Source: Stenogyne calaminthoides (taxonomy: Eukaryota; Streptophyta; Magnoliopsida; Lamiales; Lamiaceae). From it: DNA of 64,000 bases. Below the pieces are notes generated by a model. It was not told where the DNA came from. It searched no databases and saw only the letters and a program-made list of their open reading frames with translations. The translations under genes and the position numbers were made by a program. This document shows, piece after piece, positions 1 to 12,988 of the stretch. The stretch spans positions 22,338,622 to 22,402,621 of the forward strand of contig JBBCBC010000001.1 of the NCBI GenBank assembly GCA_037126765.1. Reading direction: 5' to 3'. The stretch's first letter is position 1; every line of letters begins with the position of its first letter.

Positions 1-2010
1 TGTTAAAGCGTCAATGCCCAAGCTTATACCTAGTCTCATGCAAATGTGCCTTTATTTTATTTTATTTTCATGGATATATAAGTATATATATAGTCTGCCC
101 TCATCATCAACAACGATTACTGTATGAAATAGAGTTGTAAATAAAACAAAAATAAAGAGAAGATTATTAACCCACAAAATTTACTTCTAACAGGAAACTG
201 CAAAACTTATACACATAATATAATATTCGAAATTAAAGGAGGAGAAGTATCATTATCTTCGTAACTGTCTATACTATCTAGGCATACCTTACTCGACGCC
301 AATGATTGAAAGAGTGACGCCTACTGTGGTATTGGGAAGAAGAAGAACAACCAAGGGTTTGCGCCTTTTTTTTTCTGAATTCGAATGGGAAGAGTAGTGA
401 TTTTTTTTTATGCACCTTGATATGGAAATGGGAAGAACATGTTTTCCTTTTTTTGCGCAATTAATGTGATATCGAAATTGAAGGAATTTCCCTTTTTTGC
501 GCAATGTATATCAATATTGGAAGAAAAAAAATAAGGTATATACACTAAATTTATGTACATAATTTTATAGAATAAAAGTGTAGAGATATTCTAGATTTAT
601 GTAAATCTTGTAGTATATTTTTTATGGGAAGATTTCAAATTCAAATTAGGAAGGGAAGATTTCAAATTCAAAATAGGAACTCACGCCTCTTTTTCCAACT
701 AGTTTTTCTAAAAAAAATTACAATCTTTTTATGGCAAAAAAAAAAAGTTATAGTTTCGCAATTTTACAATCTTGTATAACCTTTATATCTTTTCCTCTAA
801 TTAATACGCAAGTATATTATTTTTTATGGCAATTAGTTTATGTGAAGTTGAATTCACGTGATTTTTTTCTTTAAATATCACTAATATGTATATGCATTAT
901 CACTATTATGCATAAACACTATCGTTGTTATGCATATACATATCAATGTTAAAAAAATTAAATATTTTTTAAAAAGTGGTAGTGCATATGCGTAATAGTG
1001 ACATGAATTATACATAACAGTGACACTTGAACAAGAGATCTACTTTTTATTATAGGAACAATATATCTTTTAATTTTATGAACCGGACATAATTTTAAAA
1101 TGTTTGTACAACAAAAAAATTTTGAAATTTTTTGTACAACAAAATAATTTTGAATCATCTTCACATAACATTAAAATTATATAATAATATTTATAATAAT
1201 AATCATATAACAATACAACTTAATAACAATCTAGAAAAGTTCTTGGGCACAAGATACAAGTTTCAACAAAATTGTTTTCAAAAGCCATTATTTGACTCAT
1301 TTAGCCCCCAACCCATTACAATACTTTAGTTACCAAAAAGTGATTCTAGAAAAAAAGTTCACCTTTACATTTTCTATAATCCTAAAGTAGAACCGAGTTT
1401 AAAACATGAAATACCAAATTCAATTTTGTAGTTCAAAATCAAACATGTCTTAGATGTCATTTTTCTTGTAATGTTATACTAATGATTCTAGATTATAATT
1501 ATGTGATCAACAATGAAGAATTTAAATCTAGTTTCTCAGTGGCCACCTAAGAACTTTGGCAAAAACTTTTGTGAACCCGAGCTTCTTCAATTATCACAAT
1601 TATACATAAAAAATAATTTTTTTTTAAAACATCGATACTCAAAAAAGAGCGTTCGCATGAATCCGGGTTTAAATGAGACCTAATGTTTGAGTGTTTATGC
1701 TTCTTTAACTCGCATTGGTGACACTCAATATAATTTGTATTCCTTCGAATGAATGTTTAAATTTTACATTTTATTTTTCTGTAGTTTCAATTACATATAT
1801 TTATGATTATTTTAATAAGGAGTGACTTGTTTTCTAAATATCGATTACAATTAATAAATAATTTATTTGATGTATTATGCTGAATCATTTGGATTCACAG
1901 AATTATCCCCTTCAGTCGTGTCAGATTCGAATAACTAATTAATTGAAAAATATGAAGCCAAAATTAAGCATTTGAAAAAAAAAACTGAACACTTTTAAAT
2001 ATACATTTTG
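1..2010. other. AT-rich intergenic DNA, no gene recognised
   Basis: This stretch is strongly AT-rich, with homopolymer runs and many stops in every frame. The only long frames are short lysine/serine-rich ones at 278-504 that match no family I know. Around 880-1,020 the words for 'tgcatat' and 'cactatta' recur in both orientations, giving weak hairpins. I see no coding exon, RNA gene or complete element here. The left part of the CACTA element that ends at 4,389 might have lain here, but no matching terminus was found. Confidence 0.6.
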
Positions 2011-2206
2011 CTCCAATATTTTATTTTCTTACTTTTTTTTATAATAAATACATCATTTAAAAATTTATTATGTTTGGTAGCAGGAATTTATGAATTTTTG
2101 TGCATCTTTCTCTAATATTTTATTTTCTTACTTTTTTTTTATAAAATACATCATTTAAAAATTTATTATGTTTGGTAGCAGGAATTTATGAATTTTTGTG
2201 CATCTG
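2011..2206. repeat. Tandem duplication, about 99-bp unit, two copies
   Basis: Two adjacent copies of an AT-rich unit start at about 2,015 and 2,114. Each runs from 'aatattttattttctta' through 'tttggtagcaggaattta' to 'tttttgtgcatct'. The copies differ by only a few bases and a small indel, so the duplication is fairly young. No coding capacity is seen. Confidence 0.85.
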
Positions 2207-3160
2207 ATTTGCCCTTTATCTTATTTTTTGAGTTAGAAAGAAGATTAATTATTTAGTTAATAAGTTACTTAAAGGGAGAGATAAAAATTAGTGAATTAGT
2301 TAATTTACATAATATTTATTGGGAAGATGGTGTGATTCCAATTATTTGTGTAGAGATAAATTATTATAAACTTTTTCTTTTATAATCAAGAATAAGTGAG
2401 GAGTGAGGACGTGATATTTTATTTGTATTTAAATTGTGAGATTTTGTTGTCTAGTCCAAAGGGGGGTGGAGACGTGATTTTTTTTTTCCCGTAGGCATTA
2501 GATAATTAATTCCTAAATATGTATGGAAATTTTTATATATTTTTTCTTTTATAATAATTGAGATTATGTTTCCTAATTTAAGGTTTTGTTTCCAAAACAT
2601 TAGATAATCAATATTAAGTAAATATGATGATGTGTGTATGTCACATCACTAATTTGGCTCCATAAGAAATCCATTATGGGCTCCATATCAAAACTATATA
2701 TATAAAATAAAAAAAAACTTAGAAACCATTGAATTTTTCTGCAAAAAATAATTGTTAAATTGGGAAAAGATTGTTAGAATATATATTAAAAAATAATAAT
2801 GGATTGAAAAAAAAATCTTTGGAATAGGGAATATATTTTTACAAACTCCAGTGTCAATTGAAATTGGGAAAAAAATCTTTGAAATATGTAGTATATTTCC
2901 ACAAACTCCAATACAACATTAGAAAAAAAAATTAAAATAAATATTAACAAATAATAATAGATTGATATATATATATATATATATTGAAATATGTAGCATA
3001 TTTCCACACATTTAAATTATATTAATTCAAAAAAATTTGTTGTATATATAAAGAATAAAACAAATGTCAGAAATATCAATTATGAATGATAGACTAAATT
3101 TGGTTGTAACTAGAGGGTACTGAATTATAGTATCATTTAGTGAAATAAAAATCTAACTTA
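2207..3160. other. AT-rich DNA with degenerate short repeats
   Basis: No gene is recognised. Between about 2,805 and 3,010 a motif of the form 'aaatctttgaaatatgtag...atatttccacaaactcca' recurs three times in degenerate form, followed by a short (TA)n tract near 2,965-2,984. The frame at 2,786-3,007 on the minus strand is only a translation of this repeat. Confidence 0.5.
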
Positions 3161-4389
3161 AAAATAACGAGGGGAACCATTCTAACGGTCTATTGTCATT
3201 GGAGTTTTTGCATGAATAACTAAAAAAAAAAGTTCCAATGGTCCCGTGTCATTGGAGATTTTGTTGGGATTAGATATAAAAATATCATTTAATTTTGGGG
3301 AATCATTCCAATAGGCTAACATTATTGAAAATTCCATTGAAATTAGATATAAAAATATCATTTGGTTTAAGGGAACCATTCCGACGGTCTAGCACTGTTG
3401 GAATGTCAGATAGAATAATTAAAGAAAACTTTAAACAATATCATGTCATTGGAAATTCCATCAAAATTAAATATAAAAATATCCTTTGATTTATGGGAAC
3501 TACTCAACAGTCTAGCGATGGTGGAATGTTTGTTGGATTAATTAAAAAAAATTCCAACAATATAATATGTTGAAAATTAAATTGGAATTAGATATAAAAA
3601 TATCGTACGATTTAGGAGAATTATTCTAACGATCTAACGCTGGTGGAATGTCCATTGCAGTAATTAAGGAAAACTTCCAATAACATTATGCGATTGGAAT
3701 GTCTGTTGGAATTCATATAAAATTGTCATATGATTTTAGGGTAATCATTCCAACGATCATTCGCCGTTGGAATGTCTGTTGGAATAATTAAAGAAATTTT
3801 CCAATGACATCATACTGTTGAAAATTCCGTTAGAATTAGATATAAAAATATCATGCAATTTAGAGGAATTAATCCAATAGTCTAGTGCTGGTGGAATGTT
3901 CATTGGAATAATTACGAAAAACTTCCAACGACATAATGTCATTGGAAATTCTATTGGAATTTGATGTAAAAATATTGTATGACTAAGGGGAACCATTCCA
4001 ACAGTTTACCGCCGTTGGAATGTCCGTTGGGATAATAAAAAAAACTTCCAACAACATCATGTCATTGGACATTCCATTGGAATTAGATAAGAGAAAAATC
4101 ATATGATTTATGGGTACTATTCCAACGGTCTAGCTTCGTTGGAATATCTGTTGGAATAATTTTTTAACAAATTCCTACGTCTTTTCCAACAGTAAATTCC
4201 AACAATAACATTAAGTTGTTGGAATTTCCGTTGGATTGTTCCAACGGTTGCTGATGTCATTGGAATTACCGTTGGATTTTTCCAATGGTTGTTTATGTTG
4301 TTGAAAAACCTGTTGGAATTTTGAAAATTCCAATGATTTATTTTTCTATTGGAAATTTTCCATTGGAATTTCACTGTTTTCCTGTAGTG
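3160..4389. mobile_element. CACTA (En/Spm) element end with about 123-bp subterminal repeat array
   Basis: About ten degenerate units of roughly 123 bp run from about 3,173 to 4,200. Each carries short inverted words such as 'ttccaacgg' and 'ccgttggaa'. Unit starts are near 3,173, 3,297, 3,370 (a short unit), 3,494, 3,615, 3,739, 3,862, 3,988 and 4,110. The array ends in 'ttttcctgtagtg' at 4,377-4,389, which read on the minus strand begins CACTACAGGAAAA, a typical CACTA terminus. In this superfamily, subterminal repeats bind the element's own accessory protein (known for En/Spm). No matching left terminus or transposase was found, so this is probably a truncated copy. Confidence 0.6.
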
Positions 4390-5262
4390 AAAAGTATATT
4401 TAGAGGTTTGAAACGGGTTTTACATAAAAAAAATAAAAAATATATTTTTATCGTCCAATAATAATTTAATTACTCAAGTTATCATTATGCTTTCTTCACA
4501 ATTAATTATAGTGGAGTAGGTCTAGTGTGAAAATTTTCATGTATGAAAAACTATAAATCACCATAAATCATGACATATTCGGGCCGGGTGAACCATCTAC
4601 ACCCTAAACACTAAATAATGAACCTAAATCGTGACCTATTCGGGCCTGGTGAACCATGAACCACTCGGGCCGAGTGAACCATGAATCACTCGACTTTGTC
4701 TTACTTTCACCATATACATAATTTGTTTGTAAATAAAAGTTTTTTCATGTATGTAAATTTTCATACTAGATTTTGTCATTATAGTATTCATAAATGGACT
4801 TAATGTACATTTTTATAAAATATGTTTCAACCCTCTTAGTATACTTTTGGGGGACGGATGGAGTATTATATAAATTGTACATTTCTATCCATTTTCTTTT
4901 AAATTATTTTAATTTTAATTAACTTATTCACATATATAATCTATATATATATATATATATATATATCTTTTTTTAACCAAAATTTATGTAATAGGTCTAA
5001 ATTTAAAAACCATTAATTTTTTCAACCAAAATTATTGTCGAATTGAAAAAAAAATTAAAATAAATATTTGTTGTGCGTTTCCATTTCACAACATTTTTTC
5101 TGCTGATAAAATTTCATTAAGCTACACGAACAACATATAAACAAAACGAAAAATCCAACCTTTGTTGGGTTTAACCAAAATCGTCATCAATTTACTGAAA
5201 AATCTAACCTTGCCTTGTTTGGTTTCCAAAAAATCGCCCCAATGCGGGGCCCCGATATTTTA
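4390..5262. other. AT-rich intergenic DNA
   Basis: No gene is recognised. At 4,575-4,690 a phrase of the type 'cgggccgggtgaacca' recurs three times in degenerate form. A (TA)n tract lies at 4,943-4,965. The remainder is AT-rich and has no long frame. Confidence 0.55.
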
Positions 5263-5444
5263 ATTACTGATTAGTGGTGATTTTGCTTGAGTTTTGTGTC
5301 ATTTCCTAGCTTGGAGCGATGATTTTGCATGATTTTAGCTATCATATTGTTAGAATTGTTAAGAAAGTTCATCTAATGCTTTGGTGTTGCAATTGTGCAG
5401 GAATCGAGTAAAAAACGAAGGTTTTATGAAGTAAATGGGAAAAA

Positions 5445-5705
5445 GCAGTTGCTCGAGTCGTGCAACACTGCTCGAGTCGTGCAATACCTAAGTCGGGCTT
5501 GTTGAAACACGATTTTGAAGAAAACGCCTATTGGGACTTGCTCGAGTCGAGCAACAGTGCTCGACTTCCCGTTGGTCGAGCAACAGTGCTCGACCTCCCG
5601 TTGGTCGAGCAAGGGAGTTAAAATCCAAAGTTTTGAGTTGCTCGACCCAATTCTGGTCGAGCAACACTGCTCGAGTCGTGCATCACTGCTCGAGTCGAGC
5701 AAGCC
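5445..5705. repeat. Clustered 'gtcgagcaac' palindromic repeats inside the solo LTR
   Basis: Motifs such as 'ttgctcgagtcgtgcaac' and 'cccgttggtcgagcaa' recur at least seven times and in both orientations, so the block can fold into hairpins. The overlapping short frames on both strands here (5,424-5,736) are translations of this repeat and not genes. Confidence 0.8.
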
Positions 5706-7439
5706 AAAATATCTGAGGTCCCCATTTCTGACCTAGGGACACGTGCCAGAGGAATCAAAAGCATATAAAAAGGGCAAACTTCGTTTTTTTCAGGAATCGG
5801 CAGGAATAGGGAGGAAGGGGATGATAGCAAGTGATACTGTTTAGAGCTGCAACTAATACTTTTTCCTGTTTTTCGATTTTGCTTCCATAGATAGAATAGA
5901 TCACCATAGAATAGCATAGATAAAGTTTTATTTTCAGTTTTGAGCAAGAATTCAAGGAGTATTGATGGATTTTGTATGGTTTGGTGCTTGAACTTCAATA
6001 GTAAGGTGTCTCTTTCTTTCTTTTGTTTATTTGTTGTTTTTTGTGATATGGGTTCTTTGATTTCTTGTTGTTTAGCTATGGGTTTTGCCTTGTGCACCAT
6101 GGACTAAGGTTCTTAGTGTTTGGGTGTTTGAAATTGTGATGATGATTGGTTAATTGCTTTGATTATGGTTGTTTGTCTCTATTGATGGTTATTCTTTAGA
6201 TTAGGGGATTTTGCTTGTTAAATTTGGTTGGGTTTTGCTATGAGCTTGTGTGTTTATGCTAGTTTATCGCAACGAGAGTTTGGTAGACGGGATTAGACAT
6301 ATGGGTATTGGTTTGATTCACCGGATTTGAGTTAATTATGCTCAATTGCAACGAGAGTTGGATAGAAATATAAGAACCCCCCTAATTTACATTGACTACT
6401 TTAGTTAATAACAAGAGTGGAAAGTGAAGAGCACATAGGAGAATTGAACTTAGTATACAAGTGGGAAAACACGGAGACGGAGTATTTAATTAATTAGGGA
6501 ACCTTATCCGTGCAATTACCCGGGCTAAAAAGGGGAGATTCTCCTCCCGATCCTAGGATTTCAAAATGATATCGGACCCTAGGCTTACCAAGTACGGGAA
6601 TGATATATTGTGTAGTGATCGCTCTTATGGAATAACCGAAAATAGATGTAAATATCATAATTAATCTTTTGATAATCGTCTCACAAGGAAAAACACCCGA
6701 ACACCTCTCTCTCACATTTGGAAACAAAATCGTTTGTTGCTTAATTGCTTTCTTGTTAATTTTTTAATTTTCTAGTTGTTTATCTTTGCTTTATGATAAT
6801 TTAGTTTTAATTCGAAAAATCAAACATGTTTCACACTATAATCATGCGACAACACATATCAATTGGACTCACTAATACACATTTGGGCTTGGACAGCTGT
6901 GAAAAATGACATTGGAGAGCGGTTATAACCGCTCTCCAAGCATCAGCTGTCCAAGTTTGGACAGCTGATAAAAAACCGTTGTCCAAGAAAAGCACTTGGA
7001 CAAATTTGGTTTTAAACCGCTTTTGTTTTTAGCTTAGACAAATGTTATCAACCGCCCAAGATGATATATTTTTTTATTCGCTTTTTATTTTACATAGATG
7101 CAGAGCTTGAAAAACCGATGTCCAATATCTTTTTTTTTTTAATTATTAATTTACATTTTAAAAATCCTATAATAAAACTATATACATCCAATATCATATA
7201 ATAAAACTTATATATACGTCCAATACCATATAATAAAACTTATATATACGTCCAATACCATATAACATAAACCAAAAATCCTATAATAAAACCATAAACC
7301 ACATAAATATACCAAAACATCGAAATATATAAACATACAATCATAAACATACGTCCAATTAATACACCAAAAACATGAAATATATATCATCACAAATATA
7401 TAATTTAATTACATGCTACCAATATTTCAAACAACATTC

Positions 7440-10400
7440 TCTCAATATTGATCGTATGAATATAAGAAACGATTGTAAAGGTACCCCGTCCAATCGTTTT
7501 TCCATTTCTCCAGTCTTTTCTTAGAGTAAGACTTGAGCTCACGTTCATAGACAAACTGCAAACAACGAATCATTCAATATAGTATGATTTTTTATTCAAT
7601 CAATAATAATTTAAATAAATCAATAATTGACTTACATTGGGAGAAATGTTCGTTATAGAAGAGCGGATTATATCTTCTATAAAGCAACAAACAAAATGTC
7701 CACAATGGTCATTATCTCGTTGCCTCGGAACCTGTTGATTAACAATATAATAGCGTATTACAATTATGATTTCTTTCTATTAATTAGTTTGATAATTTAC
7801 TAAATTAAATTTACCTTAATGTTAATCCAGTTCACTTTATTTAACCTGGATCTTGAGCCCTGACTCTGAAGGCGACTCCGATACATCGTCATCACACTAT
7901 TATTATTATAATTAAAAAATAAAAATAGATTAAATATGCATAATTTTAAAAGTAAAACAAATCATTGTATAGAATATTAAAAATGAACTTACGCTTCCAT
8001 ATATGAAACGAGATCAGGGCGATTAGAATAAACTTCATCACGAGCTGGGTCCATAAAATACACACTTAATGTATTCATGTGTATGGCGACCAGCACCCAA
8101 TGGTTCCTATATTATATTGAGAGTATTAAAATTAACTGCAAATTTAGCATATATATGTGCAAATATTATAAACATGAATACAAATTTTAACGAAATGTTT
8201 ATCACTCACCCCACATTTGTTGGCCAAAAAAATGAGATGATCGCTCCCGGTTAGATTCAAAGATGTGATTAACGAGCCCATCCATGGTCATGCCCTATCA
8301 CCCATTATGCAAGACACTTGGGGGAGACGAAGGAGAGTACATTCCACTTGCTCGGTTATCTCTCGAGAGATATAGCTCACCCAAATATCTTTAACCAACA
8401 TATATACGCTAATTAATATTTAAAAAGAAAATTAAACTATACGTAAAAGTGAATATTGAGAATTAGTAAACACATACCGAGGTAAAGGGCTATGGTGGTT
8501 GCACTCAACCACCCGTCATTCAAGACTTCGAGCACATGTTCCTCACTGACGAATTCTTGGAAAGTATTTTGATGAAAGTGAGCAAGCATGGGAACTATGA
8601 CGATATCGAAAGCATTAGACGATACCATCCGGTGCACCCTAGATCAGAAATGATCATCGTGATCTAAGTCTCCAAATGGGGATAACCAAGTCTTAGAGCA
8701 ATGAGTCCTCGATTTAGCCTCATGTGGGGCCTGGCAGATTCTACAATTAATTTACAATATTATTTAGAACCACAAATAAGATAATGAACTTTAATAACAA
8801 ATATTTTACCCTCATGGTGCTAGAGACCAAGTTGCTCGACCATTCGATGAAGTGCCCGATCATTTTTCCGATTGTGACCGGCTTCATCGATTGGTTTTGC
8901 ACCGGCCAATCCTCCTCTCCGATTATGGTACATTGAGTGTGACCCTCACGAAACCAGGGAGTGATGGGATGACCATGAATCATTCCATGGGAGCTGTGGG
9001 TAACGAGCACAGGGCCACCAACCGACGGATTCTCCGGATCTGTAGTAAAAAAGGTTGCTGGGTCGCTCAATAAGATATTTAGTTAGAAAATTTTGATACA
9101 CTAGTCTTTAATTAAAACAAATGTGAGACATGCATATCCGATACACTGTGAGACGCTTTTGAAGTGCCTCAATAAAGTCGCCCCTAGGGTTAAGTGAAAA
9201 CATAGCATTAGCGACACTATGTTCACAAACTTGCTCCCACTCGACGACATTCTCGTGGCTCGATCTTTTCTTAGACCTCAAACGTTCCACATCTTTAGTC
9301 AACTTGGCAACCTTGTTCGTTAGTATACCCATCATATTCATGGCTTCAAGACCAAAAAGCCATTGCTAAAGATGTCTTAAACACGCCATATCCGACACTC
9401 AGTGGCGGCGGGATGCTCCTGGCGACCCATAGCCCGTCCAAACAGATCATCAGGGCCGATCATGCGAATGTCGTCAGGCGTCATGGTCTGAGATAGACGC
9501 TCCTGAATCACAAAAACAAAATATTATTATTTAATTATTTGTTTATAAATAATAGTTTGTAATTGAAAGATAAATTAATGGATAGATTACCACTTCTTCG
9601 ATGATGCGTTGTGCATTGGGATCGTGAATATTCCCGTCTCGACCCTTTCTGGTAGTCTGAAATAAGTCGAAACGGGTAACAATAGGCTCACTCTCTCCAG
9701 CTTTTCTTCTTTCCTCTTTCTACGATAGTGATGAACGTGTCCCTTATTAGATATATTAAAAGTGAATATATAAAAAAAATTAAAAGTTAGGATTTTGATC
9801 TCACCATATTTTCTCTTATTCGTGCATAACCTTTGTTGGATCCACGATATCGCGCCTCCATCGACTTGGCTTGAACGCGATTTTTTTTGCTTCGATCCTA
9901 CAGTATAATAGAAATATGATAAACACTGAAAAACTTAGGGCATTAGAAATTGAGGAAATGACATTGATCAATTTTACCTAGAAATCATCCTCCATTGCTC
10001 TGCTCACAAACTCCTCCCAGTATGGAGCCACCATAGGGTTATTCTGATACGCAGGAGGCGGACTAGCCGAGTAAAGACCAGTTTTCGGATCTCGTGTGTT
10101 ACTTCTCAACCAAGTCCGGAAATTCTTGGCCATTACTCCAGCTTGCGACAATATTTGCTTCTTCTTTGTGAGGTCAAGACCTCTGAAGGTAGTCTATACG
10201 CATATAACATAACAATTTAGTAAATTTAAGGGTCATACTACAACTTTCAATAAATATATAATTAACATACCGAAAGCTCGTCCCCATAATATTTCCTTCA
10301 AAGGAGTCATTTTGGGTTACGCCAACAAGGTCGGCAAAGACGATAGGGATCACGCTCTCGACAAAGAAGCTCCAATGTAGAAGGACAACGACTCACTCTC

Positions 10401-10660
10401 TTTTCCTATTGTCCATCCAAACTCATTGAATGATAAATCGCAATAACATAGTATTTAATTAGGTTCAACGATCAATCAATATATTTATCGATTTCAAACT
10501 GCTCAATTGTAATAAAATTACCCGAAGTGTTTTCCCCTCATACGAGCTCTCTTAATAGATGACATTGTAACTATACCCCCCGAGTCTTCTCCCCGAGAGC
10601 TGCTAGTGGTGGTGGGAGCATCGTCACACACTCTCTCAAGTCATCATATGCGCCATGATC
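7440..10660 (-). pseudogene. CACTA-borne Transposase_24 plus Ulp1-like (C48) protease gene, decayed
   Basis: The gene reads leftward in many exons; the approximate blocks are 10,530-10,640, 9,980-10,195, 9,785-9,898, 9,595-9,720, 9,385-9,505, 9,108-9,341, 8,747-9,070, 8,437-8,637, 7,990-8,115, 7,805-7,895, 7,640-7,735 and 7,445-7,560. The first half resembles plant Ptta/En/Spm Transposase_24: PYWEEFVSRAMEDDF, KNRVQAKSMEARYRGSNKGY and DPNAQRIIEEV are visible. The end resembles an Ulp1 peptidase, with a His-Trp pair in HWVLVAIH, a FMDPARDEVY segment, and a Cys in NDHCGHFVCCFIEDII. Ulp1-type domains cleave SUMO-like conjugates in cellular proteins; their role in transposons is unclear. Stops and frame changes between exons suggest it is not functional. 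Exon edges are estimates. Confidence 0.7.
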
Positions 10661-11749
10661 TCCATCGAATCTCCATCATCTCCTGGATATGGCAAACGCG
10701 AGACATGATCCCGTAGCGTAAGAAAACAACATTTAATAAACAAAAACAAACAATATTCACAACCTGGATGTTTCATACATGATAAGAACTATCTATGCAA
10801 AGATACATGATACATCTACTTATAAGTTACATCTGCATCATCTACTTATAAATTAAAATTTCAGTTGATAGCATACTCTTATACTATGAACACATGTGTA
10901 TTAGCTAGGCTTGAATGACTAAGTGTATTAGTTGTGCATACTCTCATACAAGAGCAACATACTATTAACACATGTGTATTAGTTGTGCATACTCTCATAC
11001 AAGAGCAACAAAATTAACTAAGTGTTATAAACAACAAAATTAGTTCAGTTCTAAAAACAACAAAAGCAACATATATAATATGAATAAAGCTAAAGCTTGA
11101 AAAATTCAATGGAAATACGACTTGAGTTGAGGCCTATAAATATTTCAGTAGATATTATTTCATGGAAGACCTATTCATTTGATTTTTTTAACACACGTTA
11201 TATTAACTTACTCATATATTAATATTGTTCAATTCAACTATATAATCATATTTATAATGTTCAATACGGAATATGCAATAATATGAATAAAGCTACAGCT
11301 TGAAATAAAGTAAAATTAAAGATTGCACAATCCACTGTACCAACTAAGTGTTATGGAGGCGAGGGCTGGGGAGGAGGATGGGAGGATAATAGGGGGAGGG
11401 GGGGGAGGGAGGAGGCAGCAAGCGGCGCAAGAGAGGAGAGGGAGGAGGGCGACGATTTGGGGGGGAGAGGGAGAAGTTTTCTTTACCCACTGGCTAGCAG
11501 GTCAACCCGACGGCGGCGATTTGGTTGAAGGTTTTTACGATTTTGGGGAGAAGAAATTGGAGAGAAAGAAATGAAGTCTGAACTAGGTCTCGGTTCATAT
11601 ATATATATAATAATAAGACAACGGTTATTAACCGTGTCCAAGTTTTTTAGACAACAGCGGTTAGTAAATCACCGTGCAGTGGTATTAGATAAATGTTTGA
11701 AACCGTTGTCCAAGGTTTATTTTCGGACAAATGTTTCAAACCAGCTTAT

Positions 11750-11750
<1 letters not shown>

Positions 11751-11783
<33 letters not shown>
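11751..11783. repeat. Poly(T) tract of about 33 bp within the CACTA right end
   Basis: This long homopolymer lies between two 'tgtccaag'-type subterminal motifs. It creates the lysine-rich minus-strand frame at 11,746-11,958, which is not a gene. Confidence 0.9.
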
Positions 11784-11787
<4 letters not shown>

Positions 11788-11969
11788 CCGCCTCCAAGTT
11801 GTTACTTGGAGAGTCTGCTTGAAAAATGGTTGTCCAAGTCTTGTTGTTGTTTCAAATGTGTAGTAGTGACTATATTCCACATCATAGTCCCTTGGATCGA
11901 TATTTAACCGGGCACACAACGATCCTCTTATACTTGAGAGGTGAGTGTTGAAAAACACGTGTCAATTAC

Positions 11970-12021
<52 letters not shown>

Positions 12022-12988
12022 TAATAAATATAATATATAAATAACATGTATATTATATTATATTTTTATTTTTTGTTGAGGTTGTATACTTTAAATTTAT
12101 ATTTCTTTTGTCTATTTCGGTCAAAGTAGCTATGAATCCTGTATTTGAAGAAACAATTAATTGCATAAGATTTTTCATTTCGTCATACAATCTACCAACA
12201 GGAATTTCCTTTTTGTACTATGGTTGCATCGAAGAATCAAGCAACTAAACCTAATTTTCCAGTGTCATTAAAATTTAGTAGTGATTAAAAAGGTTAAAAA
12301 AAATCAATTAGGTATCCTACTTGAACACGCTTACAATTCCCCCAGTGACAAAAAAAGAACATCAATTGTAACGTCAGAAAAAAATTGAATTGGAAAAAAA
12401 AAAAAAAGGAGACGGGGATGGGCCAGTTTTTTTCCCGAATGCTTTTCGGGGAGTCTTCGCGGGGGATGGGGAGTTATCCCCCGGCCCCGTCTCGTTGTCA
12501 AGCCTAATTGTGTGGTCCATTTATAAATAAAGTGATTGTTTGTGAGTGAAGTACAATGACATTTTAAGTAATTAAGTGATGATTGAAGGATAAAAATAAA
12601 ATAATTTTTCTCATAAAAGGAATGCGCATAAATTGATGGACGGACGAATAAGGCAAGTGTGCATAAAATTGGTGTATTAAGGAAATACAATTTTTTTTTA
12701 AAATAAGTACTTTTACCATTTTTTGAATTTTAAAACAAGCACTTAATCCAATCAAAGACAAATAACTAATTTGACTATAATCACTTTAATTTCTTGTAAA
12801 CACCCCCCATAATCCAACTAACTGAACCCGCACCCAAACCTATCCGTAAAAGCACAATAACTCGGTCACTCTAGGGTTTTTCACATTCCATTTTCGTTTT
12901 TACCCATTCATCGTGTAGTTTCTTTCCTTAAAAATTGGAATCGCCCAAATAATTTCTTCTCAGTCCTAATATTTTTCCAAGTTTTTCA
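11970..12988. other. Intergenic DNA with (TA)n and a GC-rich inverted repeat
   Basis: A (TA)n microsatellite covers about 11,980-12,018. At 12,405-12,500 a GC-rich block holds 'gagacggggatggg' and later 'ccccggccccgtctcg', so it can fold back on itself; blocks like this recur in plant repeats. No gene is recognised; the minus-strand frames at 12,331-12,761 carry no recognisable motif. Confidence 0.55.

Larger units (their letters stand above)
6870..11868 (-). mobile_element. Complete CACTA (En/Spm) DNA transposon, 4,999 bp, TSD ACT
   Basis: The left terminus CACTAATACACATTTG (6,870-6,885) matches the inverted right terminus CACTACTACACATTTG (11,868-11,853) with one mismatch. The flanks carry the 3-bp duplication ACT (6,867-6,869 and 11,869-11,871) expected for this superfamily. 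Subterminal copies of 'cttggaca' and its complement 'tgtccaag' cluster at both ends (about 6,888-7,060 and 11,635-11,845), including a palindrome of 'ggagagcggttataaccgctctcc' type. The single gene region inside is on the minus strand and encodes Transposase_24 and Ulp1-like domains. No TNP2 catalytic transposase was found, so the copy is probably non-autonomous. Confidence 0.92.
5263..11969 (+). mobile_element. Solo LTR (probable Ty3/gypsy), TSD ATTAC, split by a CACTA element
   Basis: The LTR starts TGATTAGTGG at 5,268 and ends GTGTCA at 11,964. It is flanked by perfect 5-bp duplications ATTAC (5,263-5,267 and 11,965-11,969). Removing the CACTA insertion and its TSD copy leaves about 1,695 bp. 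No gag or pol, primer-binding site or second LTR is seen, so it is best explained as a solo LTR left by LTR-LTR recombination. It contains an unusual block of 'ctcgag' and 'gtcgagcaac' repeats at 5,445-5,705 and a twice-repeated 'caacgagagttgg'-type phrase near 6,270-6,365. The gypsy assignment is a guess from general sequence style. Confidence 0.75.

Noticed and set aside
3182..4374. Short proteins with repeated IFISN and NDS words on the minus strand
   Set aside because: They follow the 123-bp CACTA subterminal repeat.
5424..5736. Overlapping frames on both strands with repeated SSNTARV-type peptides
   Set aside because: They are translations of the palindromic 'gtcgagcaac' repeat block within an LTR.
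11746..11958. Lysine-rich small protein on the minus strand
   Set aside because: Its lysines come from the poly(T) run and the rest from the LTR and transposon end.
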